Shown one piece after another: positions 7,870-19,504 of a stretch of 64,000 nucleotides of DNA (position 1 is its first letter; each line of letters starts with the position of its first letter). The translations under genes and the position numbers were made by a program. The notes beneath the pieces are model-generated. The model had not been told where the DNA came from and searched no databases. It saw only the letters and a program-made list of their open reading frames with translations. This stretch comes from Halomonas fontilapidosi (GTDB taxonomy: Bacteria > Pseudomonadota > Gammaproteobacteria > Pseudomonadales > Halomonadaceae), in the NCBI RefSeq assembly GCF_014192285.1, contig NZ_JACHXQ010000009.1:62001-126000 (forward strand). Reading direction: 5' to 3'.

Positions 7870-9321
7870 ATGAGCGAGGCCGACAAGCCACCCCCGGACG
7901 CGGAACGTGACCTCGCCTCGCGCTTCCCGACCGCCTACACCATCCTCTTCGGCCTGATCATCCTCGTCGCCGCCCTGACCTGGATCATCCCGGCCGGACA
8001 GTACGACCGGGTCATGAACGAGGAGGTCGGCCGCGAGGTGGCCGTACCCGGTACCTACCAGACGGTGGAGTCCAACCCGCAGGGGTTCGTCGAGGTCATG
8101 CTGGCACCCACCGCCGGCTTCTACGACCCGGACAGCTATGCTGCCAACGCCATCGATGTGGCGCTGTTCATCCTGTTCCTCGGCGGGTTCCTGGGGGTGA
8201 TGAACGCCACCGGGGCCATCGACACCGGCATACGCAGCGCCATGCGACACCTGGAAGGCCATGAGATCTGGATGATCCCGATCCTGATGACGCTGTTTGC
8301 CCTGGGCGGAACGACCTATGGCATGGCGGAGGAAACCCTCGCCTTCTATGCCATCCTGATCCCGGTGATCCTGGTGGCCGGCTACGACGCCGTCACTGGC
8401 GTGGCGATCATCCTGATTGGCGCGGGCATCGGGGTGCTCGGTTCCACCATCAATCCGTTTGCCACCGTCATCGCGGCCAACGCGGCCGATATTCCCTTCA
8501 CCGATGGCATCGTGCTGCGCTTCATCCTGCTGATCGGCGGCCTGCTGATCTGCATCGCCTATGTCATGCGCTATGCCGCACGCGTCAAGGCCGACCCCTC
8601 CCGTTCCGTGGTGGCCAAGCAGTGGGACGCCCACCGGCGGGTGTTCCTGAAAGGGCAGGAGGGCGACGACATCGAGAACGCCACCCTCAACACCACCCAG
8701 ATCATCGCGTTGTCGATCTTCGCCCTGACCTTCGCGGTCATGATCTGGGGCGTCTCCACCCAGGGCTGGTGGATGGCGCGCATGGGCGCCCTGTTCTTCG
8801 GCGCCGCCATCGTGATCGGCCTCGTCGCGCGTCTGGGCGAGAAGACGCTGACCAGCAGCTTCGTCGACGGGGCCCGGGAACTGCTGGGCGTGGCCCTGGT
8901 CGTCGGGCTGGCACGCGGCATCGTGGTGATCATGGAACAGGGCATGATCGCCGACACCATCCTGCACAGTGCCGAGGCGTCGCTGGGGGGGCTGCCCGAG
9001 CTCGCCTTCATCAACCTGATGTTCTGGATCGAGGTGGGCATGAGCTTCTTCGTGCCCTCGTCCTCCGGCCTCGCGGTGCTGTCCATGCCGATCCTCGCCC
9101 CGCTGGCGGACTTCGCGAACGTCGGGCGGGACCTGGTGGTGACCGCCTACCAGTCCGCCAATGGCCTGGTGAATCTGATCAATCCCACCTTCGCGGTGGT
9201 GATCGGCGGCCTGACCATCGGTCGCGTCTCCTACGACCGCTGGCTGGTCTTCATCTGGCCGCTGCTGCTGATACTGACCGTGTTCATCAGCCTGGTCATC
9301 AGTGTCGGGGCCTTTCTGTGA
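7870..9321 (+). CDS. YfcC/DcuC-family carrier, probable arginine/ornithine antiporter
   Basis: A 483-residue integral membrane protein with about 12 hydrophobic segments, of the YfcC (C4-dicarboxylate-carrier-like) family. Typical stretches are LTWIIPAGQYDR near the N-terminus and FFVPSSSGLAVLSMPILAPLAD in the C-terminal half. It is the first gene of the arcABC operon, in the place where an arginine/ornithine exchanger (ArcD) is expected, and no ArcD homologue is present. Exchange of external arginine for internal ornithine is therefore the likely role, by context only. The ATG at 7870 with AGGAGG upstream is chosen over a longer in-frame start at 7798. Confidence 0.75.
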   Translation: MSEADKPPPDAERDLASRFPTAYTILFGLIILVAALTWIIPAGQYDRVMNEEVGREVAVPGTYQTVESNPQGFVEVMLAPTAGFYDPDSYAANAIDVALFILFLGGFLGVMNATGAIDTGIRSAMRHLEGHEIWMIPILMTLFALGGTTYGMAEETLAFYAILIPVILVAGYDAVTGVAIILIGAGIGVLGSTINPFATVIAANAADIPFTDGIVLRFILLIGGLLICIAYVMRYAARVKADPSRSVVAKQWDAHRRVFLKGQEGDDIENATLNTTQIIALSIFALTFAVMIWGVSTQGWWMARMGALFFGAAIVIGLVARLGEKTLTSSFVDGARELLGVALVVGLARGIVVIMEQGMIADTILHSAEASLGGLPELAFINLMFWIEVGMSFFVPSSSGLAVLSMPILAPLADFANVGRDLVVTAYQSANGLVNLINPTFAVVIGGLTIGRVSYDRWLVFIWPLLLILTVFISLVISVGAFL

Positions 9322-9371
9322 TGAAGGGTTGTGAAGAACGGCCGTGACGCCCGACGGAAAGGAGTGTTGCC

Positions 9372-10619
9372 ATGTCTGATCCTGCCCATGACGCCCCACC
9401 CGAACTCGGCGTGCATTCCGAGACCGGCACCCTGCGCCAGGTGATCGTCTGTCGCCCTGGCCTGGCCCATCGGCGGCTGACCCCTTCCAACTGTGATGCG
9501 CTGCTCTTCGACGACGTCTTCTGGGTCAAGCAGGCCCAGAAGGATCATGATGTCTTCGCCGGCGTGATGCGGGGCCAAGGCGTGGAGGTCCTCGACGTCA
9601 ACGCGCTGCTGGCCGAGACCCTCGATATCGGAGAGGCCCGCGCCTGGGTGCTGGACCATCGCATCACCTGGAACCACATCGGGGTGGGCATGGTGTCGGA
9701 CCTGCGTGCCTGGATGGATGAGCTGCCGAGCGTGACCCTGGCCGAGTTCCTGATCGGCGGCCTGGAGGTGGGCGACCTGCCCTTCGATCCGGTGGGGCTC
9801 TTCGGCAACCATCTCGGCCACTTCGGCTTCGTCCTGCCGCCCCTGCCCAACTTCCTGTTCACCCGTGACAACAGCGCCTGGATCCAAGGTGGCGTCACCC
9901 TCAACCCGATGTTCTGGAGCGCACGCAGGCCGGAGACCCTGCTGATGGCCGCCATCTACGCTTTTCATCCGGCCTTCGCGGGCCGGGTGAAGGTGCACTG
10001 GGGGGATCCCCTGGCGGACCATGGCCTCGCCACCCTCGAGGGCGGAGATGTCATGCCGGTGGGGCACGGCACGGTGCTGGTGGGCATGGGCGAGCGCTCC
10101 TCGCCCCAGGCCATCGGCCAGCTGGCGAAGTCGCTGTTCGAGGAGGGCAGCGTACGCCGGGTGATCGCCTGCCAGCTCCCCAAGACCCGGTCGGCCATGC
10201 ACCTGGACACGGTCTTCACCTTCTGTGGCGGCAACGTGGTGACCGCCTTCAAGGAGGTCGCCGATGCGGTGGTCTGCTACGACCTGCGTCCCGGCGAGGG
10301 GGGCAAGACGCTGGCCTTCCGTCAGGACCCGCGCCACCTCTTCGACCTGGTTGCCGAGGTCCTGGGGTACGCGGCGCTGGACGTGGTGCCTACCGGCGGC
10401 GATACCCCGGAGGAACGCGAGCGCGAGCAGTGGAACGACGGCAACAACTTGCTGGCGCTGAGCCCCGGTGTCGTCGTGGGCTATGACCGCAACGACGATA
10501 CCAATGCGGCACTGGAGGCGGCGGGCATCGAGGTGCTGGCCATTCCCGGTGCCGAGCTGGGCCGGGGGCGCGGTGGGGGGCGCTGCATGAGCTGCCCCAC
10601 CCGCCGTGATCCGATCTGA
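9372..10619 (+). CDS. arcA: Arginine deiminase
   Basis: A 415-residue arginine deiminase that hydrolyses arginine to citrulline and ammonia, the first step of the deiminase pathway. Conserved features are [17 protein letters not shown] at the N-terminus, FTRDNSAWI, the histidine-containing MHLDTVFTF, and the catalytic cysteine C408 in CMSCPTRRD at the extreme C-terminus. The gene follows the carrier gene by 50 bases, with AAGGAGT before ATG 9372. It lies in an unbroken co-directional run with arcB and arcC. Length and all motifs are normal. Confidence 0.97.
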   Translation: MSDPAHDAPPELGVHSETGTLRQVIVCRPGLAHRRLTPSNCDALLFDDVFWVKQAQKDHDVFAGVMRGQGVEVLDVNALLAETLDIGEARAWVLDHRITWNHIGVGMVSDLRAWMDELPSVTLAEFLIGGLEVGDLPFDPVGLFGNHLGHFGFVLPPLPNFLFTRDNSAWIQGGVTLNPMFWSARRPETLLMAAIYAFHPAFAGRVKVHWGDPLADHGLATLEGGDVMPVGHGTVLVGMGERSSPQAIGQLAKSLFEEGSVRRVIACQLPKTRSAMHLDTVFTFCGGNVVTAFKEVADAVVCYDLRPGEGGKTLAFRQDPRHLFDLVAEVLGYAALDVVPTGGDTPEEREREQWNDGNNLLALSPGVVVGYDRNDDTNAALEAAGIEVLAIPGAELGRGRGGGRCMSCPTRRDPI

Positions 10620-10637
10620 CAGGGAAGGAACCGCACC

Positions 10638-11639
10638 ATGGCATTCAATCTCAAGAACCGGCACTTCCTGACGCTGCGTGAGTTCACCCCGCAGGAGATC
10701 GGCTTCCTGCTGAAGCTGTCCGCGGACCTGAAGGCCGCCAAGTACGCCGGCACCGAGGTGCTGACCCTCGAGGGCAAGGACATCGCGCTGATCTTCGAGA
10801 AGGACTCCACCCGCACCCGGGTCGGCTTCGAGGTGGCGGCCTACGACCAGGGGGCCCGCGTCACCTACCTCGGCCCCACCGGCAACCACCTCGGCCACAA
10901 GGAGTCGGTGAAGGATACCGCCCGGGTCCTGGGCCGGGTCTACGATGCCATCGAGTACCGCGGCTTCGGGCAGGCCATCGTGGAGGAGCTGGCCGCCCAT
11001 TCCGGCGTGCCGGTCTACAACGGCCTGACCAACGAGTTTCACCCCACCCAGATCCTCGCGGACCTGCTGACCATGCAGGAGCACGTGGAGAAGCCGCTGC
11101 GCGAGGTGTCCTTCGTGTTCGTCGGCGATGCCGCCAACAACATGGGCGACAGCCTGCTGATCGGCGGGGCCAAGATGGGCATGGATGTGCGGCTCTGTGC
11201 GCCCAGGGCCTGCTGGACATCGCAGGCCGTGCAGGAAGAGGCCAGGGCGCTCGCGGCAGAGACCGGAGCCAGGATCATGATCACCGACGACATCGACGAG
11301 GCCGTGGCCGGGGTCGATGTCGTCTACACCGATGTCTGGGTGTCCATGGGCGAGCCCAAGGAGAAGTGGGCCGAGCGCATCAAGCTGCTGATGCCCTACC
11401 AGGTGAATGCCGACCTGATGGCCAGGACCGGCAATCCCCGGGTACGCTTCATGCACTGCCTGCCGGCCTTTCACAACACCGAGACCACGGTGGGCAAGGA
11501 GATGCAGGACACCTTCGGGCTCGATGCCATGGAGGTGACCGACGAGGTGTTCGAGAGCCCCGCCTCCATCGTCTTCGACCAGGCCGAGAACCGGCTCCAT
11601 ACCATCAAGGCGGTTCTCGTCGCGACCCTGGGAGGCTGA
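10638..11639 (+). CDS. arcB: Ornithine carbamoyltransferase, catabolic
   Basis: A 333-residue ornithine carbamoyltransferase that splits citrulline by phosphate into ornithine and carbamoyl phosphate in this pathway. The carbamoyl-phosphate loop STRTR is at residues 57-61, [15 protein letters not shown] lies in the middle, and the ornithine-site motif [13 protein letters not shown] is near the C-terminus. Its position between arcA and arcC indicates the catabolic enzyme rather than the biosynthetic ArgF. The ribosome site is AGGAACC before ATG 10638, and the stop is two bases from the arcC start. Confidence 0.96.
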   Translation: MAFNLKNRHFLTLREFTPQEIGFLLKLSADLKAAKYAGTEVLTLEGKDIALIFEKDSTRTRVGFEVAAYDQGARVTYLGPTGNHLGHKESVKDTARVLGRVYDAIEYRGFGQAIVEELAAHSGVPVYNGLTNEFHPTQILADLLTMQEHVEKPLREVSFVFVGDAANNMGDSLLIGGAKMGMDVRLCAPRACWTSQAVQEEARALAAETGARIMITDDIDEAVAGVDVVYTDVWVSMGEPKEKWAERIKLLMPYQVNADLMARTGNPRVRFMHCLPAFHNTETTVGKEMQDTFGLDAMEVTDEVFESPASIVFDQAENRLHTIKAVLVATLGG

Positions 11640-11640
11640 C

Positions 11641-12552
11641 ATGCTGGTGGTGGCGGCACTGGGCGGCAACGCCCTCCTCAAGCGCGGCGAGCCCCTGACG
11701 GCCGCCGCGCAACGCGGTAACGTGCAGCTGGCGGTCCGCGCGTTGGCCGAGATCGTGCGCGCCGGGCATCGCTTGGTGATCACCCATGGCAACGGCCCCC
11801 AGGTGGGCCTGCTGGCGCTGCAGGGCGCGGCCTATCGGCCGGACGAGGCCTATCCGCTGGACGTGCTGGGCGCCGAGACCGAGGGCATGATCGGCTACAT
11901 GATCGAGCAGGAGCTGGAGAACGCGCTCGACCATGACCGCCCGGTGGCCACCCTGCTGACCCAGGTGGTGGTGGATCCTCGGGATCCCGCCTTTGCCCAT
12001 CCCACCAAGTTCGTCGGGCCGGTCTACGAACGGGACGAGGCCGAGCGTCGCGCGGCGGCGGCCGGCTGGCAGATCGCCCGGGACGGCGACAAGTGGCGTC
12101 GGGTCGTGCCGTCGCCGACGCCGCTGGAGATCCCGGACCTGCGGGTCTTGCAGCTGCTGCTCGCCCAGGGCGTGGTGGTGGTCTGCACCGGGGGCGGCGG
12201 GATCCCGGTCCTGCGCCGGGAGGATGGCAGCATGATCGGCGTGGAGGCGGTCATCGACAAGGACGCCGCCAGCGCGCTGCTGGCGCGCCAGCTGGGCGCC
12301 GACGCCCTGCTGCTGCTGACCGATGTGGTGGCGGTGTACCGGGATTACGGTACCGACGCCGCCTCCCCGGTCCACGCCCTGACGGTGGCCAGGGCCCGGG
12401 AGATGGCCCTGCCGGCTGGCTCCATGGGACCGAAGCTGGCGGCCGCCTGCGACTTTGCGGAGGATGGGGGCATCAGCGGCATCGGCCGGCTGGTCGATGC
12501 CCTCGCCATACTGGAGGGAACGGCGGGCACGCGGGTGTCGGCCGACGCATAG
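11641..12552 (+). CDS. arcC: Carbamate kinase
   Basis: A 303-residue amino-acid-kinase-fold carbamate kinase. It transfers phosphate from carbamoyl phosphate to ADP, so the pathway yields ATP, CO2 and ammonia. Motifs are AALGGNALLKRGEP at the start, ITHGNGPQVGLLALQ, VVCTGGGGIPV and LLLTDVVAVYRDYG. It begins directly after arcB, with GGGAGG as the ribosome site inside the arcB end. The N-ATPase beta-subunit gene starts only nine bases after its stop, so the ATP-producing gene and an ATP-consuming ion pump are almost certainly on one transcript. Confidence 0.96.
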   Translation: MLVVAALGGNALLKRGEPLTAAAQRGNVQLAVRALAEIVRAGHRLVITHGNGPQVGLLALQGAAYRPDEAYPLDVLGAETEGMIGYMIEQELENALDHDRPVATLLTQVVVDPRDPAFAHPTKFVGPVYERDEAERRAAAAGWQIARDGDKWRRVVPSPTPLEIPDLRVLQLLLAQGVVVVCTGGGGIPVLRREDGSMIGVEAVIDKDAASALLARQLGADALLLLTDVVAVYRDYGTDAASPVHALTVARAREMALPAGSMGPKLAAACDFAEDGGISGIGRLVDALAILEGTAGTRVSADA

Positions 12553-14362
<1,810 letters not shown>

Positions 14363-14366
<4 letters not shown>

Positions 14367-14671
14367 CCCGGAAGCGGAAGTCTCCGGTGGAGGACATCGG
14401 TCGTCGCGCACGGCGCCGGGAGAAGGCGCGGGACGACCCGGGCGAGAGCCCGCTGCGGGGGCTCGGGGTCTTCGGCATGATCGGGTGGTCGGTCGCGGTG
14501 CCCACCGTGGGCGGCGCCTTTCTCGGGCTGTGGCTCGACCGCCACATGCCGCAGGCGTTCAATTGGACCATTGCCCTGATCCTGGGGGGCGTGGCGCTGG
14601 GCAGCTTCATTGCCTGGGCCTGGGTCAGCAAGGAAGCCAACGACAAGGGGAGCGAGCATGATGACGATTGA
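14363..14671 (+). CDS. atpQ: N-ATPase AtpQ (AtpI-like two-helix membrane protein)
   Basis: A 102-residue protein with a very basic N-terminus (TRKRKSPVEDIGRRARRREK) and two predicted membrane helices (FGMIGWSVAVPTVGGAFLGLW and FNWTIALILGGVALGSFIAW). It corresponds to the AtpI/AtpQ family found between epsilon and AtpR in N-ATPase operons, proposed to assist c-ring assembly or cation supply. Four-base overlap with atpC. Family assignment is from topology, size and position. Confidence 0.85.
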
Positions 14672-14963
14672 CTGGCACGCCGTGATCACCGGCTTCGGCG
14701 CCGGTGTCGCCGTCAGTATCCTGTACTTCCTGGGCCTGGCGCTGAGCGTCCGCCTGGCGCTGCGCCTGACTCGGCCCGTCTCGGTCCTGCTGCCCAGTGC
14801 CGCGCTGCGGATCGGTCTGCTGCTGGCGGCCGGCTGGTGGGTGACCGACGGGGGCACCCTGGGCGGGGCTTTCGCGGGCTATGCGCTCGCCTTCTTCCTG
14901 GTGCGCTTCATCGCCACCCAAGTGGCCCGGCTACCCCGGGTGAAGGAGGCCGGATGCAACTGA
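14658..14963 (+). CDS. atpR: N-ATPase AtpR (three-helix membrane protein)
   Basis: A 101-residue membrane protein with three hydrophobic helices. The arginine-bearing stretch RLALRLTRPVSVLLPSAALR lies between the first two. AtpR occurs only in N-ATPase clusters and has been proposed to interact with the c-ring carboxylates through its conserved arginine; its role is not proven. ATG 14658 (or the adjacent 14661) with GGGGAGCGAG upstream is chosen over a longer frame from 14610. It overlaps atpQ by 14 bases and atpB by 10. Confidence 0.85.
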   Translation: MMTIDWHAVITGFGAGVAVSILYFLGLALSVRLALRLTRPVSVLLPSAALRIGLLLAAGWWVTDGGTLGGAFAGYALAFFLVRFIATQVARLPRVKEAGCN

Positions 14964-15688
14964 CACCCGACGAGACGACGGTCTTCACCCTCTGGGGCCT
15001 CGGGATCAACGAGACCGTGGTCAATACCTGGATCGTCATGGCCATGCTGACCGTTGCCTCGATGCTCGTGACCCGGAAACTGCGGCCGGACGTGCCGCCG
15101 AATCGCTGGCGAACGACCCTGGAGGTGATCGTCACCGGGATCCAGCGGCAGATCGAGGACATCTCGTCGCAGTCGTCGCGCCACGTCCTCTACTTCTCGG
15201 GCACGCTGTTCCTGTTCATTGCGCTGTCCAACCTGCTGCTGGTCGTGCCGGGTTTCACGCCGCCCACGGCCTCGCTGTCGACCACGGCGGCCCTGGCCCT
15301 GTCGGTGCTGATCGCCGTCCCGCTGTTCGGCATCACCCGACAGGGCATCGGCGGCTATCTGAAGACCTACATCCAGCCCTCCATCGTCATGCTGCCCTTC
15401 AACATCATCAGCGAGTTCTCCCGGGGGATCTCGCTGGCCATCCGCCTCTACGGCAACGTGATGAGCGGGGCGGTCATCGCCGGCATCCTGCTGGGCGTGG
15501 CGCCGTTCTTCTTTCCCGTGGTGATGGACGTGCTGGGCCTGCTGACCGGCCTGATCCAGGCCTACATCTTCGCCATCCTGGCGACCGTCTATATCTCGTC
15601 GGCCACGGCCCCTGTCCACAAGCCCGTCAAGACGCCGGGCCATGAACCTGAGCGCGGACGTGACCATCATAAGGAGCAAGATCGATGA
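14954..15688 (+). CDS. atpB: N-ATPase subunit a
   Basis: A 244-residue membrane subunit a. It contains the essential arginine region SRGISLAIRLYGNVMSG, equivalent to the aArg210 helix of E. coli, and a final hydrophobic pair ending GLIQAYIFAILATVYISSA. Subunit a forms the two ion half-channels against the c-ring. The start ATG 14954 with AAGGAGGCCGG upstream lies within the end of atpR; a longer in-frame reading upstream is a shadow of atpR. Length is typical. Confidence 0.92.
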   Translation: MQLTPDETTVFTLWGLGINETVVNTWIVMAMLTVASMLVTRKLRPDVPPNRWRTTLEVIVTGIQRQIEDISSQSSRHVLYFSGTLFLFIALSNLLLVVPGFTPPTASLSTTAALALSVLIAVPLFGITRQGIGGYLKTYIQPSIVMLPFNIISEFSRGISLAIRLYGNVMSGAVIAGILLGVAPFFFPVVMDVLGLLTGLIQAYIFAILATVYISSATAPVHKPVKTPGHEPERGRDHHKEQDR

Positions 15689-15972
15689 CTGATGCAGCCC
15701 TGATTGCGGCCATCTCCATCCTCACTGCGGGACTGACGGTGTCGTTCGGCGCCCTCGGCCCGGCGCTGGGGGAGGGGCGGGCCGCGGCCGCCGCCCTGAC
15801 CGCCATCGCCCAGCAGCCGGACTCGGCCTCCACCCTGTCGCGCACCCTGTTCGTGAGCCTGGCCATGATCGAGTCCACGGCGATCTACTGCTTCGTGGTG
15901 GCGATGATCGTGCTGTTCGCCAACCCGTTCATGGATGCCTTCCTGCAAGCCACCCCACCGGCGGCAGGCTGA
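15685..15972 (+). CDS. atpE: N-ATPase subunit c
   Basis: A 95-residue two-helix hairpin forming the rotor ring. Helix 1 has GALGPALGEGRAAAAALT with E30, and helix 2 has MIESTAIYCFVVAMIV with E63, S64, T65 and Y68. The E-S-T..Y set is the Na+-ligand pattern of known Na+ c-rings, while the usual helix-1 glutamine is replaced by E30, so there are two carboxylates per hairpin. This pair is known in N-ATPases, and ion choice (Na+ or H+) cannot be settled from sequence: a Burkholderia relative was reported as proton-specific. ATGA overlap with atpB. Confidence 0.93.
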   Translation: MTDAALIAAISILTAGLTVSFGALGPALGEGRAAAAALTAIAQQPDSASTLSRTLFVSLAMIESTAIYCFVVAMIVLFANPFMDAFLQATPPAAG

Positions 15973-15975
15973 GCC

Positions 15976-16746
15976 ATGTCGATCGACTGGGTCACGGTCC
16001 TCGCCCAGATCGCCAACTTCCTGGTGCTGGTCTGGCTGCTGAAGCGCTTCCTCTACAAGCCGATCCTCAAGGGCATCGATTCCCGCGAGGCCGAGATTGC
16101 CCAGCGGATGGGGGAGGCCAAGCGGGCCAAGGAGAAGGCTGTTGCCGCGGAGGCGGACTTCGTGGCACGCCAGCAGAAGCTGCAGGCCGACCAGGACGCC
16201 CTGGCGGAGCGGGTGCGCGAGCAGGCGAAGCAGCAGCGGGACGCCCTGCTGGCCGAGGCCCACGAGAAGATGGAGCAGGAACGCCAGGATAGCCTGGCGC
16301 AGCTGGCTCGCGAACGGGAGCGCTTCACGTCGGAGCTCTACCAGGCGAGTGCCGACACGCTCTACCAGCTGGCCGGCCGGGCGCTGCAGGACCTGGCCAA
16401 CGAGCGCCTGGAGGAGCATATCGCCCTGCACGTGATCGGCAAGCTGGACCCGCTGTCGGACGAGCTGGCCTCGGCCGCCGAGCATGCCGAGGAAGCGGTG
16501 GCCACCACCCATGCCCCGTTGCCGGAGGGGGCCTGCCACGAGGTCGAGGCCGCCCTGGCGGCCCGGGTGCCCGGCCTTCCCCTGCGCTTCGCCACCGATG
16601 AGAGCCAGTCCCCCGGCCTGGTCCTGCGCATCGGCAGCCTCGAGCTCGCCTGGACGGTCGAGAGCTACACCGACGAGCTGGTCGAGCTGCTCAAGGAGCG
16701 CCTGGCCAGCGGCGAGTCGGGCAGGGTGAACGCCCATGGCGGATGA
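15976..16746 (+). CDS. atpF: N-ATPase subunit b, long form with C-terminal extension
   Basis: A 256-residue b subunit. One membrane helix (about residues 7-26, [18 protein letters not shown]) is followed by a long charged coiled coil (about 35-140). A further domain of about 100 residues ends [30 protein letters not shown]. Ordinary b subunits end near 160 residues. The extra domain resembles the C-terminal part of subunit delta, which has no gene in this operon, so it probably connects the stator to alpha as in other N-ATPases. ATG 15976 is four bases after the atpE stop. Confidence 0.9.
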   Translation: MSIDWVTVLAQIANFLVLVWLLKRFLYKPILKGIDSREAEIAQRMGEAKRAKEKAVAAEADFVARQQKLQADQDALAERVREQAKQQRDALLAEAHEKMEQERQDSLAQLARERERFTSELYQASADTLYQLAGRALQDLANERLEEHIALHVIGKLDPLSDELASAAEHAEEAVATTHAPLPEGACHEVEAALAARVPGLPLRFATDESQSPGLVLRIGSLELAWTVESYTDELVELLKERLASGESGRVNAHGG

Positions 16747-18268
16747 CACGCACCGGCCCGACGTGCAGGACTTCATCGACCTCCTGCTGGACAGCCCCGC
16801 TCCCTCGCCGGTGCTGGCCGAGGTGGGGACGGTCGCCACGGTGGGCGACGGGATCGCCGTGGTCTCGGGGCTCGGTCGGGCCCTGTCGGATGAGCTGCTG
16901 GTCTTCGCCTCGGGGGTTCGCGGCGTGGTGCTGGACCTCGAGCCGGGCCGGCTGGGCGTCGTGCTGCTGGGCCCCTCGGAGCGGGTGCGCGCCGGTGAGG
17001 ATGTCTGGCGCACCCACAAGGTGATCAGCGTGCCGGTCGGGCCGGGCCTGGTCGGCCGGGTGGTCGACGCCACCGGCCAGCCCCTGGACGGCAAGGGCCG
17101 GGTGACCGCCGTGGCCGAACGGCCGGTGGAGGCCCGGGCGCCGGACATCCTCAGCCGCGCGGCCGTCAAGCGCCCTCTGGCGACGGGCCTCAAGGCGGTC
17201 GATGCCGCGGTGCCGGTCGGCCTGGGGCAGCGGGAGCTGATCATCGGCGACCGCCAGACCGGCAAGACCTCCATCGCCCTGGATACCATCCTCAACCAGG
17301 CCCGCTCGGAGGTCCTGAGCATCTATTGCGCCATCGGCCAGCGCGGGGACGCGGTGGCCAGGGTCATCGAGGCGCTCCGGGAGAGCGGCCAGCTGGCCAA
17401 CACCATCGTGGTCGTCGCCGGCGACGAGGACGCGCCGGGACTGGCCTATATCGCGCCCTATGCGGCGATGACGATAGCCGAATACTTCGCCGACCAGGCC
17501 CGGGACGTGCTGGTCGTCTTCGATGACCTCACCCACCACGCCCGCTCCTATCGCGAGCTCTCGCTGCTGCTGCGGAGACCGCCGGGGCGCGAGGCATTCC
17601 CCGGGGACATCTTCTACGTGCATGCCAGGCTGCTCGAGCGGGCCGGCCAGTTCACCGAGGAGGCCGGCGGCGGTTCCATCACCGCCCTGCCCGTGGTGGA
17701 GACCCAGGCGGAAAACCTCTCGGCCTACATCCCGACCAACCTCATATCGATCACCGACGGCCAGATCTACCTGTCGCCGCGACTGGTGCGCAAGAACCAG
17801 TTCCCGGCCGTGGACCTCGGGGTGTCGGTGTCGCGGGTGGGCGGCAAGGCCCAGCACCGCGCCTTCCGGGACGTCGCCGGCAACCTGCGCGTCACCCTCT
17901 CCCAGTTCGAGGAGCTGGAGGACTTTGCCCGCTTCGGTACCCGGCTGGATGACGCCACCCGGGCCCGCCTGAGCCGGGGCGCGGCGGTCCGGGCGGCATT
18001 GCGCCAGCCCGAGCGGGACCCGGTACCGGCCGTGGAGCAGCTGCTGGTGCTGCTGGCGGCGATGGAGGGCCTGTTCGACGGGCTGTCGGAGACCGAGGTG
18101 GTGGCCGCCATGGAGACCATCCGGGCCTCGGTGGGGGACGCCCTGACGGGGGTCGCCGCGCGCATCGCCCGCAACGAGCCCCTGGAGGAGGAGGACCGCG
18201 CCGCCATCCTCTCGGTGGCGCGGTCCGCCCTCGGCAAGCCGGAGGACGGCCGTGACGCAGACACTTGA
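16736..18268 (+). CDS. atpA: N-ATPase subunit alpha
   Basis: A 510-residue alpha subunit with P-loop [25 protein letters not shown], and the alpha/beta-family stretch [21 protein letters not shown]. It forms the hexamer with beta and binds nucleotide mainly in non-catalytic sites. The N-terminal region ([14 protein letters not shown]) is shorter than in housekeeping F-ATPase alpha and should contact the b-subunit extension. It overlaps atpF by 11 bases and atpG by 17, showing tight coupling. Confidence 0.93.
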   Translation: MADDTHRPDVQDFIDLLLDSPAPSPVLAEVGTVATVGDGIAVVSGLGRALSDELLVFASGVRGVVLDLEPGRLGVVLLGPSERVRAGEDVWRTHKVISVPVGPGLVGRVVDATGQPLDGKGRVTAVAERPVEARAPDILSRAAVKRPLATGLKAVDAAVPVGLGQRELIIGDRQTGKTSIALDTILNQARSEVLSIYCAIGQRGDAVARVIEALRESGQLANTIVVVAGDEDAPGLAYIAPYAAMTIAEYFADQARDVLVVFDDLTHHARSYRELSLLLRRPPGREAFPGDIFYVHARLLERAGQFTEEAGGGSITALPVVETQAENLSAYIPTNLISITDGQIYLSPRLVRKNQFPAVDLGVSVSRVGGKAQHRAFRDVAGNLRVTLSQFEELEDFARFGTRLDDATRARLSRGAAVRAALRQPERDPVPAVEQLLVLLAAMEGLFDGLSETEVVAAMETIRASVGDALTGVAARIARNEPLEEEDRAAILSVARSALGKPEDGRDADT

Positions 18269-19196
18269 AACCCTCTCCCGCCGCTTTGATACGCTGACCA
18301 GCATCCGCGGGATCGTGCACACCATGAAGACGATCTCGGCCATCAATGCCGTACCCTATGAGCGTGCCGCCCGCTCCATCGAGGCCTATCACCGCACCGT
18401 GCGCAGCGGACTGCACGCGTTCGTCGCCAGAACCGGCCCTATCGCCATGCCGTCCGTGGAGCTGGCCGACAGCGTCGTGGTGGTCTTCGGCTCCGACCAT
18501 GGCCTGTGCGGCAACTACAACGAACTGCTCGCCGAGAAGGTAGCGGCGGAACTTGTGCCGGCGACGGCCGGACACGCCGCCCTTCGGGTGCTGTGTGTCG
18601 GCGCGCAGATGCATGACGCCCTGGCGGGGCAGGGCCTCAGCCCCGAGAGCGTGCTGCTACCCCCGGCCTCGGCGGAGGGTATCGGGCGCTTGGCGGGCAG
18701 CATCGTCACCCGGCTGGACGACATCGGCGGCGGCGAGCCTCACCATCGCAAGGTCACGCTGGCCTTCACCCAGCGCGCCGGGCGCGGGCAGCACGAGCCG
18801 GTGCTGATGCCGCTGCTGCCCCTGGGGCAGGCGTTGCTCTCGGAGCTTGTCGGCCGGCCATGGCAATCCCGCTCGCTGCCCGACTATTCGATGCCCAGCG
18901 CCGAGCTGTTTGCCGCCCTGTTGCGCAGCCATATCTTCGCCAGCGTCTTCCGGGCCTCGGCGGAGGCCATGGTCACCGAGAATGCTGCACGCCTTGCCCT
19001 GATGCAGCAGGCCGAGAAGTCGGTGGACGAGCGCCTGGACGAGGTGAAGGGGCAGCTGAGATCGGTGCGCCAGGATGAGATCACCACCGAGCTGCTGGAC
19101 GTCATCATCGGCTTCGAGGCGCTGCGCACGCCTTCCCGCCGCTCTCCTCACCAGACGCCTCACCCCTCTCCTCCCAACGCTCCGCGCCGGACCTGA
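18252..19196 (+). CDS. atpG: N-ATPase subunit gamma
   Basis: A 314-residue gamma subunit with a GTG start at 18252 behind GGAGGACGG. The N-terminal helix ([28 protein letters not shown]) and the middle [17 protein letters not shown] are typical; the C-terminal helix ([20 protein letters not shown]...[14 protein letters not shown]) completes the central shaft. Unusually, the last 24 or so residues after IIGFEALRT form a Pro/Ser/His/Arg-rich tail, outside the conserved shaft. This may be a read-on caused by a lost stop. It is the last gene of the operon. Confidence 0.9.
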   Translation: MTQTLETLSRRFDTLTSIRGIVHTMKTISAINAVPYERAARSIEAYHRTVRSGLHAFVARTGPIAMPSVELADSVVVVFGSDHGLCGNYNELLAEKVAAELVPATAGHAALRVLCVGAQMHDALAGQGLSPESVLLPPASAEGIGRLAGSIVTRLDDIGGGEPHHRKVTLAFTQRAGRGQHEPVLMPLLPLGQALLSELVGRPWQSRSLPDYSMPSAELFAALLRSHIFASVFRASAEAMVTENAARLALMQQAEKSVDERLDEVKGQLRSVRQDEITTELLDVIIGFEALRTPSRRSPHQTPHPSPPNAPRRT

Positions 19197-19504
19197 GGGT
19201 CCGAGCCCAGGGAAGGCGTGCAGGCGCCGCGTCGCTCAGCGCGCGCAGGCCCGAGAGCGCCTCCGCCGGCCGGTCGCGCGGGGTGCTGTCGAAGTACGTC
19301 TCCTCGCAGGCTTGTCGCCAGGTCAGCCCCGAGCGAGAGGCCTATCTGCCACAGTCCTGTCGGGTGGGGCTTTCACTATTCGCGGCTGGCCTTCTATGCT
19401 GGTGGTAGACGGTGCCGATGCAGCGAGATGCCGCTCGTTGCCATCCGGCCATGGACGATGTTGCGGCGGAAACGTCGCAACCGTACTCAGCGACAGGAGG
19501 TAGC
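19197..19504. other. Intergenic gap after the N-ATPase operon
   Basis: No gene is supported here. The only regulatory candidate is a weak promoter, TTCACT (19372) - 17 bases - TATGCT (19395), pointing to the 62-residue gene at 19505. A short minus-strand frame around 19200-19350 reads protein-like residues (for example TYFDSTPRDRPAEALSGLR) but has no proper start. It may be a remnant or chance. Confidence 0.4.

Noticed and set aside
9231..11792. 853-codon minus-strand frame across arcA and arcB
   Set aside because: Antisense to strongly conserved genes; a GC-rich shadow with no family features. The same holds for long minus frames at 7780-9399 and 11605-13899.
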